Source: an uncultured Prevotellaceae bacterium (GTDB taxonomy: Bacteria; Bacteroidota; Bacteroidia; Bacteroidales; Bacteroidaceae). Taken from it: a stretch of 48,858 nt of DNA. This document shows, piece by piece, positions 42,740 through 48,858 of the stretch (position 1 is the stretch's first letter; each line of letters starts with the position of its first letter). The stretch is taken from NCBI GenBank assembly GCA_902764705.1, contig CACWWZ010000001.1, positions 1 through 48,858 of the forward strand. Direction: 5' to 3'. The notes below the pieces were generated by a model. It was not told the origin of the DNA, made no database searches, and saw only the letters and a program-made list of their open reading frames with translations. The translations under genes and the position numbers were made by a program.

Positions 42740-44248
42740 TTATTCCGTTTTGCGCACGCCAATATTTTTGCGAGAGTCATCGTTGATGATACGGCAGGCC
42801 TTAGAACCATCGAAGCGGGTGGGGGCGATGATGAATTCGGGCACGTTGAAGGAAAGAAAACGGTCGCGATAGAACCGGCGCGGATTGCGCTGCGGCAGCA
42901 TGAAAGCCTTACTGACCCGGCCCTGGGCATCGACGTGACAGAAATAGGGTCGCGTAAAAAGACCGTCGTCGCGACGTGAGCTGAGCACGAGCCAGCGTGA
43001 GTTGGTGCTCCAGTTATGGAACGACTCCGTATCGTCGGAGTTGGCATTGGTCATGGGATGGCTCTCTCCTGTCGTGAGATCAAGTAGCCAGAGGTCGGCC
43101 TCATGGTGCCAGATGCTGAATTGTCCGTAGTCGGAGAGCGTGTAGCAAAGGAAACGTCCGTCGTAGGAGGGACGTGGGAACGAAACAGAACCCCCCTCTT
43201 GGCCTCCCCGAGGGGAGGAAGTGGAAGCATCAATGATGGTATCTATATGGTCGCCGAAGGTGCCCGTTGCCGGGTCGAAATCGATGCGGCAGAGGTTGTA
43301 GCGGATGGAGTCGAGCTTAAGACTACCCTCGGGGATTGCGCGGGCGGCACAGAAATAGAGCGAATGCCCGTCGGCCGAGAACACAGGGAAGGTCTCGTAA
43401 ATGGAATCTTGCTTGAGCAGGGGAGAGAGCAGCAGCTCATTCTTTTCGACATCGTAAACCTGAAGGTCGGAGGCGGTATCGAATACCTCGATGCGGTTGT
43501 GGTTAGCACCGTGGAACAACTGTCTCGTAGTATTGGTGGAATATGCAATATAACGGCCCGAAGAATGCCAATAGGGATAGACACACAAGCCGAGTGTCTG
43601 GTCGGTCTTGGTGTCATAGGCGGTGAGAGGACTGTCGCCGTGGCGCAGCAGTGTGGCACCATGAGGACCACGGATGTGAAGGTTCATATCGGCAGGGTTG
43701 CCGCGGTTGAAGCTATGGCAGTTGATGCAACCCTCGAACTGTGTGTTCTCAATCAACGGCTGCTCGTCGAACGTAGAGAGGTCACGCTCATAAATGCCCA
43801 TCTTGCTCCACACCTCGTAGCCGGGTTCGATGAGACGATAGCAGAGACCATAGTCGATGCTGTCGGTACTCACGTAGATGGAGAACGGACGATAGGTATG
43901 CCAACCGTCGTCATACTTGGCAGAAACGGTCACGCTGAGCGAGTCGCCACGATTCTGGGCGAGCAGGGCGTGCCAGTCATTCAAGTCGAAGTCGACGGAC
44001 TCGTCGCTCTGGCTGTGCAGGGTGTTCCCGTGGTGGTCGGTAACGACGGCATCAATGCGCACGGCTGTCTCGTCATGCATGTTGAAGTTAAGGGGAGCAA
44101 TATTGACGGGTATGGTGACGCCCACATAGTCAGGATATATCCTGGGCTGCGTGTTCTCTTGCCGGGCATCGCTAATCGTCTCGGTACAGCTGGCGAGGAA
44201 AAGTAAAAGGGTAAAAAGGTAAAAAGGTAAAAAAGTATTCCGTTTCAT
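42740..44248 (-). CDS. CxxCH beta-propeller lipoprotein, unit B
   Basis: 502 residues: a lipoprotein signal (LLLFLASC, C21), an N-terminal beta domain with PDYVGVTIPVNIAPLNF, the CINCH motif at 174-178 with a histidine 13 residues later (H191), and a six-bladed-type PD40 propeller (about 215-480; FSADGHSLYFC, RPSYDGRFLCY). CxxCH is the c-type heme attachment motif, so the protein may be a mono-heme surface or periplasmic lipoprotein. Heme binding is an inference. Two repeat-derived features are odd: the signal peptide (FLPFYLFTLLLF) is coded by GGTAAAAA-type repeats, and an extra SSPRGGQEGG near 342-351 is absent from both paralogs. It follows its partner membrane gene by 17 nt. Confidence 0.75.
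   Translation of the reverse strand: MKRNTFLPFYLFTLLLFLASCTETISDARQENTQPRIYPDYVGVTIPVNIAPLNFNMHDETAVRIDAVVTDHHGNTLHSQSDESVDFDLNDWHALLAQNRGDSLSVTVSAKYDDGWHTYRPFSIYVSTDSIDYGLCYRLIEPGYEVWSKMGIYERDLSTFDEQPLIENTQFEGCINCHSFNRGNPADMNLHIRGPHGATLLRHGDSPLTAYDTKTDQTLGLCVYPYWHSSGRYIAYSTNTTRQLFHGANHNRIEVFDTASDLQVYDVEKNELLLSPLLKQDSIYETFPVFSADGHSLYFCAARAIPEGSLKLDSIRYNLCRIDFDPATGTFGDHIDTIIDASTSSPRGGQEGGSVSFPRPSYDGRFLCYTLSDYGQFSIWHHEADLWLLDLTTGESHPMTNANSDDTESFHNWSTNSRWLVLSSRRDDGLFTRPYFCHVDAQGRVSKAFMLPQRNPRRFYRDRFLSFNVPEFIIAPTRFDGSKACRIINDDSRKNIGVRKTE
43191..43222. repeat. Palindromic insert in the unit B propeller gene
   Basis: CCTCCCC/GGGGAGG (43203-43209/43212-43218, 2-nt loop) within a C-rich run. It codes for SSPRGGQEGG, which is missing at the same site in units A and C. 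Confidence 0.7.
44201..44235 (-). repeat. GGTAAAAA-type repeat coding the unit B signal peptide
   Basis: Four 8-9-nt units (GGTAAAAA on the plus strand) inside the signal-peptide codons. A similar run occurs in the spacer at 2630-2665. Confidence 0.7.
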
Positions 44249-44249
44249 C

Positions 44250-44291
44250 TCTTAACTCTTGTCTCTTAATTTTTAATTCTTAATTCTTGTA
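44250..44291 (-). repeat. Heptamer array (6 units) at the unit B gene junction
   Basis: TCTTAAC/TCTTGTC/TCTTAAT/TTTTAAT/TCTTAAT/TCTTGTA. The last residues (LRIKN) and stop of the membrane protein lie in the array, which ends just before the lipoprotein ATG. Confidence 0.8.
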
Positions 44292-45654
44292 ACAATTTGG
44301 CATAGCCTTCGCGGTCGCCCGTTAGCATGTAGTATGCCACCAAATACTGATAGGCCAAGTGATTGTCGGTGTTGCTGAAGAAGAGACTCTCGAGCATTTC
44401 GGGTGTCGTGTGGTCGCTGAAATAGAAATCTTCTCCGTAAGCACACTTGCGCATACGCCCGTATTCGGGATGTTTGGCGATGGCCTCTTCGTTGCCTAAT
44501 AGCGGTAGTGTCTCGTTGGCAAAGTCGCGATAGAAGAGTGTCTTCTGCAGCGCCGTGAGATATTTGCGAGCCACTTCGTAGCTGCCGATGATGAGATTGG
44601 TCTGTGCCAGTCGCTTATAGCAGCGGGCACTCTTCTGGAAGTCGAGAATAGCTTCCTGAGCCTCGAACACCGTTCGCTGGGCTACGTATATCATGCCCAA
44701 CTGATAAAACGCCTCGGCAGTAGGCATGGGGCTGGTGGCATCGCTTTGAACATCGGGCAGAAGACCGGCGATACCGTTTTGGTTGTAGTCGAACAGATGG
44801 TCGGCCAACTGTCCGTGCATGGCCAAGGCCAGATTCTGTACCGTCACACCAATCTGATTGTTAGGTTTTTCAGCATTGGCGGTGGCCAGAATGCGGTTCC
44901 ACTGCTGGTGGCAGGCCATGAAGTCGTATTGCATCACTCGCTCTGCCTTGAAATTGGCTTTTTCCCAAATGATAGTTCCAAAAACGACTGCAACTAAGGC
45001 AAAAGAGGCTATAACTAAGAGGTGAGGGGTGAGAGAATTGTTCTGCTGCTGAGCATTCTCTGACTTCTTACCTCTAACGACAAGCCACATAACCAAGGGG
45101 ATAATCATGGCGGAGAACCATGCTGCATAGAACAAGGTGGGGAAGGTGTTCGGGATGCGATAGTAATGGTTGCCACCGAAAGCTACCCAATAGAGTATGA
45201 GAAAAGCGACAATGGACAGGATGCGGCGCACCCATCCGTTAGGCAACCGGAGAAGTCCGCAGAAGGCGAGCTGTGTGAGCAGGACAGCCCAGACGGCGCC
45301 GAAAAGGGCATTCTCGTCGAGCAGGAAGAGCCAGAGCAGGAACGACGGCACGAAACTGAGTCCATAGAGCCACCCGTAGTTGGCCAGTCGGAGCGTCAAT
45401 AGCTGTACCAATGAAAGCAGTAGGGCGATAATCAGTGCCCCCACCCAGGCAAAAAGGAAGAACTGCGTACAGAAACGTCCAAACAGGTCGGCTACGCCCC
45501 CAGGTAGCTTGACGATGTCCCATACATAGTCCCAATCGAAGAGAAAAAGCTGATACTGTTCCTGATAATGCAGATGGTGCGGATAGGCGAGTCCGAAAAA
45601 GAGCAGGACCGCCACATCGAAGAGAAGCGTATATAGTAGATGTAAATGCTTCAT
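44266..45654 (-). CDS. Polytopic membrane protein, unit B (DUF6057-like)
   Basis: 462 residues. There are about seven hydrophobic helices (1-240), then a helical-repeat tail (about 250-460) with QTNLIIGSYEVARKYLTALQ and TLFYRDF. It carries the conserved DYVWDIVKLPGGVADLFGRF stretch seen, in altered form, in unit C. The hydrophilic linker VVRGKKSENAQQQNN (about 200-214) is coded by heptamer-like DNA (45020-45077). The ATG overlaps the unit A lipoprotein stop by 4 nt (ATGA), so units A and B are translationally coupled. No enzymatic motif is visible, and the tail may bind the partner lipoprotein or assemble a complex (inference). Confidence 0.75.
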   Translation of the reverse strand: MKHLHLLYTLLFDVAVLLFFGLAYPHHLHYQEQYQLFLFDWDYVWDIVKLPGGVADLFGRFCTQFFLFAWVGALIIALLLSLVQLLTLRLANYGWLYGLSFVPSFLLWLFLLDENALFGAVWAVLLTQLAFCGLLRLPNGWVRRILSIVAFLILYWVAFGGNHYYRIPNTFPTLFYAAWFSAMIIPLVMWLVVRGKKSENAQQQNNSLTPHLLVIASFALVAVVFGTIIWEKANFKAERVMQYDFMACHQQWNRILATANAEKPNNQIGVTVQNLALAMHGQLADHLFDYNQNGIAGLLPDVQSDATSPMPTAEAFYQLGMIYVAQRTVFEAQEAILDFQKSARCYKRLAQTNLIIGSYEVARKYLTALQKTLFYRDFANETLPLLGNEEAIAKHPEYGRMRKCAYGEDFYFSDHTTPEMLESLFFSNTDNHLAYQYLVAYYMLTGDREGYAKLLQELRIKN

Positions 45655-47144
45655 TGGGATACTTTGCTAAACTCGTTGACGCTGATTCTGACGGGCTCGA
45701 CCATGAACTCCGGACGATTATAACACTTCAGCCGGAATGTGTTTTGTTCGGGGTCTTCCTGTGGCAGCATAAAGGCTTTTTCTGCTTTCCCGTTCTTGAA
45801 GTAGGAGATATAGACACGGCTGAAATTGCCATCACCCCGGCGGCTGGAAACCATAATCCAATGTCCGTTGCTCGACCAGGTCGGGTAACTATCGGCAAAC
45901 CCTTCGCTGTTGAGGCCGGTCAGGTCAATGTCTGAAGGAACCTGATTGTCGAGTGGCATACAAACGATGTCGGCATCACTGTGCCTGATGTGGAAACAGC
46001 CATACTGTCCCAGTGCAAACAGTAGATAGTGGCCATCGGGGCTGATGCGTGGCAAGGTGGCACTCTTGTCTTGCGAGGCGGCATCGTAGACGAGTTCCTC
46101 TTCACCGAAATTGTGTGAGGCAACGTCGAACGGACGACGGTAGAGGTTGTATTGTATCTTCTGATAGTATTCGTTGATCTCCGTATCCTTGTCCTTGTCG
46201 TGTAACTCTTCAGGCAATGGAGCAGACTTGCAGTAATAGAGATATTTGCCGTCGGGCGACCAGGTAGGATAGACCTCAAGAAGCGTGGAATCGGCACTGA
46301 CAACGCTTACCGAGTCGGTCTCTACATCGTAGAGTATCATGTCGCTGGCCAAGTCGAATACTTCAATCTTATTGGTATTGGCTGTGTGAAATGCCTGTCG
46401 TGTCTGGTTGGTTGAGAAAGCAATCAGTTTGGCAGTAGGATGCCATGCCGGATAGACACCCGCAGAGATGGTATAGTCGCGCTTCAGATTGATTTTTGAC
46501 ACTTTGCCATCGTTTACAAGAATGGTACCACTATTAGCCTGACGCACGTGAAAAAGCATGTTGTCGGTTTTGTAGTTCTGATAGCTATGACAGTTGATGC
46601 ACTGGCCTTTTGCCCTGTCGTTACAGGTAATCTCATTGTTGAAAATCTGAGTTTCTTCGAAAGAAGTGATGTCGCGTTGGGCTATCTCCATGAAGTTCCA
46701 TGCGACATACGATGGCTCGATGAGACGATACGACAGGTATTCATCGATAGGCTGGTCGGCAACAAATATTTCAAATGGGGTGAATGACAGCCATTCTCCC
46801 TCTTTTTGTCCCCAAACCTCAACCTTGATGCTCTTGCCCTTCGAGGCATCGAGCATGGCGTGCCATTCCTCCTTAGGAATCTGCACCTTGACACCGCAGC
46901 CATAGGTCTGCTGTTGGCCGTCGGGTATCGTGAAACGTGCCACACACTCGTCGTATTCGTCGTCAGACAGCATGAAATTGAGCGGTGCAATATTGCAAGG
47001 TACGGTGACATTGCAGTAATCGGGGAAAATAGCAGGCAGACACTTTGCCTTTATGGATGAAGTAGGCACATCGGGGTGATTCGCACACGAAGACAAAAGC
47101 AGCAAAGCTGCAACAATAGACAATATATAGGTATATCTTTTCAT
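45651..47144 (-). CDS. CxxCH beta-propeller lipoprotein, unit A
   Basis: 497 residues from ATG 47144, which gives a clean lipoprotein signal (AALLLLSSC, C20). A longer reading from 47183 would place polar residues in front and overlap the upstream gene. It has an N-terminal beta domain (PDYCNVTVPCNIAPLNF), CINCH at 182-186 with His199, and a PD40 propeller (YPAWHPTAKLIAFSTNQT, WSPDGKYLYYC, WSSNGHWIMVSSRRGDG). This copy has extra cysteines near the start (C35, C44, C50, C67, C83), unlike units B and C. It begins 7 nt after the partner membrane gene. Confidence 0.75.
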   Translation of the reverse strand: MKRYTYILSIVAALLLLSSCANHPDVPTSSIKAKCLPAIFPDYCNVTVPCNIAPLNFMLSDDEYDECVARFTIPDGQQQTYGCGVKVQIPKEEWHAMLDASKGKSIKVEVWGQKEGEWLSFTPFEIFVADQPIDEYLSYRLIEPSYVAWNFMEIAQRDITSFEETQIFNNEITCNDRAKGQCINCHSYQNYKTDNMLFHVRQANSGTILVNDGKVSKINLKRDYTISAGVYPAWHPTAKLIAFSTNQTRQAFHTANTNKIEVFDLASDMILYDVETDSVSVVSADSTLLEVYPTWSPDGKYLYYCKSAPLPEELHDKDKDTEINEYYQKIQYNLYRRPFDVASHNFGEEELVYDAASQDKSATLPRISPDGHYLLFALGQYGCFHIRHSDADIVCMPLDNQVPSDIDLTGLNSEGFADSYPTWSSNGHWIMVSSRRGDGNFSRVYISYFKNGKAEKAFMLPQEDPEQNTFRLKCYNRPEFMVEPVRISVNEFSKVSQ

Positions 47145-47151
47145 TACTAAA

Positions 47152-48858
47152 TTATGATGCGACTTTATTTTCTTTCCTGTCAACTATATTAGAATACTGT
47201 CTTCCGAAGAAGTAATAATACCAATAAGTGTCTCCCCATTCTTCACTCATTTCTTTAGCAACCTGTCCTATGGTCTTTCCTGGTTTTACAAGTTTAGCCA
47301 TATCCTTTGAAAACTTTTTGTAGCGATTGTAAATGATCTCTTCAACAGGAAGCATCATGCGTTTTTCTTCCGGAGCCTTGTCCATGAACAGAATATAAGC
47401 TTCCTGCGCATGTATAGCAAAATCTTCGCCTTCATGTAATTTCAAATAGTTGCGTAATGCTGGCCAGAAACAATGTGAATCGCAACGTAACATGGCATAG
47501 AACAAAGCCTGTTCTGAAGCCACTTTACAATCGGATTCGTACCAGCGGCAGATGCTGTTGACAATATAGCTATCGCTGTTCTCAACGCCAGTGATTTCAT
47601 CGGGGAAGGATTTCTGCAGTTCCTTTACCTTCTCTATAACTGGTGCCGGTTGCCAGTTGCTGTAAAACGGATGATGATGAAGTAGGGTGGTATAGCGTTC
47701 TAATTGCTTGTTCTCCCCAGTAGCCAGGGCGCAGCGGGAAAGCATCTTTAGGTAGAAAGGTGAGAAGCCTCTTTGTATGGCATTTTCGAAACATAGGCGG
47801 ATAGCTTCATTCATCATACCGTAATTATAATATACCAGAGGTGATGCAATGTCGAGTAGGGCAACGTGGAGCGTATCGGGGTTGTAGATAGGAAAACTGA
47901 TGTTACCCGTCTTAAATGATCGGTCGAGTAGGCCACCGTCGTGCATCAGAGCTACATTCTTAAGAAAAACCATTGTGCAAGTTGGCTGCTTATTCTCTTC
48001 TGCCATCTGAAGAACTGCCTTCCAATTGTCGCCCTCGGCATAGCGCACCATGCGCATCTCGTCGATGTAGTTCTGATTATGGTACATCAACGATGAGGTA
48101 AAGATGATGCCGGTTATGGTACACAGTACCGGAATAGTCCACTTGGCCTTCAGTTGAGCCAGATAACGACTACACAACGGAATAAGTACGGAGACGGCAC
48201 AAAGCACCCAGAACGGAAAGGCAAGATGCTCGGCTTTGTCAATAGGCATTTCGAAGCGCGGCAGACCCGCCAGCACCACATCGTCGAATTTCAGATTCGA
48301 ATAATACTGTGTATGCCAAATGCTGGCGGTAGCGATGAGCAGGATGATGCCCAGGAACTCCCGCCAAGTAGGTTTTTCAGAAAGTATCAGACATAGCATG
48401 AAAAGCGAAGCAAACCATCCCAATACCGGATAGACGCATACGCCAAGCAGATACCAGCCAAGATGCCATTTGCGTGGAGTGCAGCGTGCTGCCCACAAAA
48501 GCAGTAGCATGACTAAATAGCCTATCGACTGTGAGAACCAATAGCCTCTAATGGGGAGGATGTAAATCCAATAGCCCAGATCAACCAACGACGTGAGCAG
48601 ACAGGCTACAGGCAAGAGCATCAACGCTGAGGCACTTCCCTGTAACCGGAATGCTTTGGTACCCACAAAGAAGATAAGTGTCCAGACGGCTACAAGCACA
48701 GCAGGACCTAAGACCGGATGATAGAATAGTTGTGTAAGCCATGCCCCCGCATATTGCATCAGTCCAAAGGGTTTTGACAGGAGGGTATGGAAGAAAGGTG
48801 CCCCGAAGATGAATTCAGAACGGTCGTGTGCCGTATAGAAAACCTCTTGATTGACATA
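47152..48858 (-). CDS. Polytopic membrane protein, unit A (DUF6057-like), 5' end outside window
   Basis: At least 568 codons. The frame is open to the window edge (the codons before ATG 48759 read FIFGAPFFHTLLSKPFGL, matching the N-terminal region of the paralogs), so the true start lies beyond 48858. About eight hydrophobic helices precede a long soluble helical region (about 250-560). That region includes VFLKNVALMHDGGLLDRSF, LKMLSRCALATGENKQLERY and HHPFYSNW, equivalent to the GQYALAKKYL and FYRRW segments of the others. It is the largest of the three copies and probably the first gene of the cluster inside this window. Confidence 0.75.
   Translation of the reverse strand, partial: YVNQEVFYTAHDRSEFIFGAPFFHTLLSKPFGLMQYAGAWLTQLFYHPVLGPAVLVAVWTLIFFVGTKAFRLQGSASALMLLPVACLLTSLVDLGYWIYILPIRGYWFSQSIGYLVMLLLLWAARCTPRKWHLGWYLLGVCVYPVLGWFASLFMLCLILSEKPTWREFLGIILLIATASIWHTQYYSNLKFDDVVLAGLPRFEMPIDKAEHLAFPFWVLCAVSVLIPLCSRYLAQLKAKWTIPVLCTITGIIFTSSLMYHNQNYIDEMRMVRYAEGDNWKAVLQMAEENKQPTCTMVFLKNVALMHDGGLLDRSFKTGNISFPIYNPDTLHVALLDIASPLVYYNYGMMNEAIRLCFENAIQRGFSPFYLKMLSRCALATGENKQLERYTTLLHHHPFYSNWQPAPVIEKVKELQKSFPDEITGVENSDSYIVNSICRWYESDCKVASEQALFYAMLRCDSHCFWPALRNYLKLHEGEDFAIHAQEAYILFMDKAPEEKRMMLPVEEIIYNRYKKFSKDMAKLVKPGKTIGQVAKEMSEEWGDTYWYYYFFGRQYSNIVDRKENKVAS

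Overview
The window comes from a member of the order Bacteroidales, most likely Prevotella or a close relative. Nearly every transcription unit begins with the Bacteroidota -7 element TAnnTTTG and no Shine-Dalgarno leader. The genes are typical of the group: an LptD-like protein with long acidic loops, a PorE-type OmpA lipoprotein of the type IX secretion system, BspA-like leucine-rich repeats, a CotH protein ending in a sorting-domain-like tail, PspC/head-GIN/DUF6249 envelope genes and peptidase T. I found no rRNA, tRNA, CRISPR array, insertion sequence or phage gene.

Layout. 0-5.6 kb: a biotin-dependent carboxyltransferase, an HD hydrolase and LptD (all +). 5.6-13 kb: a minus-strand run of pepT, a SpoIIE phosphatase/kinase fusion, a STAS protein, a beta-barrel protein and a CPA2 antiporter. 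This reads as a partner-switching stress operon. 13-18 kb: a small membrane protein, an OMP, a scar locus holding a 115-bp copy of part of a downstream flavoprotein gene, a BspA-like LRR protein and that flavoprotein (-). 18-26.5 kb: GlsB-like protein, 5'-nucleotidase, a GT2 glycosyltransferase (-), mfd, and an ExbB-small protein-ExbD-ExbD energy module. 26.5-31 kb: folA (-), a GH2 hydrolase (+), thyA and an rRNA m5C methyltransferase (-). 31-33.7 kb: head-GIN, DUF6249, PspC, ECF sigma and DUF5056-like genes (+), an envelope-stress operon. 33.8-38 kb: PorE-like protein and topoisomerase III (-). 38-39.9 kb: a CotH protein (+). 40-48.9 kb: three tandem copies of a two-gene unit (-). Each unit is a polytopic membrane protein with a helical-repeat tail plus a lipoprotein with an N-terminal beta domain, one CINCH (CxxCH) motif and a beta-propeller. 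The unit furthest downstream carries a nonsense codon in each gene.

Two patterns stand out. First, the triplicated membrane protein/CxxCH-propeller lipoprotein cluster is the best candidate for an undescribed system. Second, spacers throughout the window are built from degenerate tandem repeats with a strict 7-nt period. The heptamer sequence differs at each place. Arrays often run from one gene's stop codon into the next gene's start codon, lie just upstream of -7 elements, form inverted pairs, or sit in frame inside proteins (rRNA methyltransferase, Mfd, GH2). Other short palindromes have also entered coding sequence in frame. One such insert is exposed by comparison among the three propeller paralogs.
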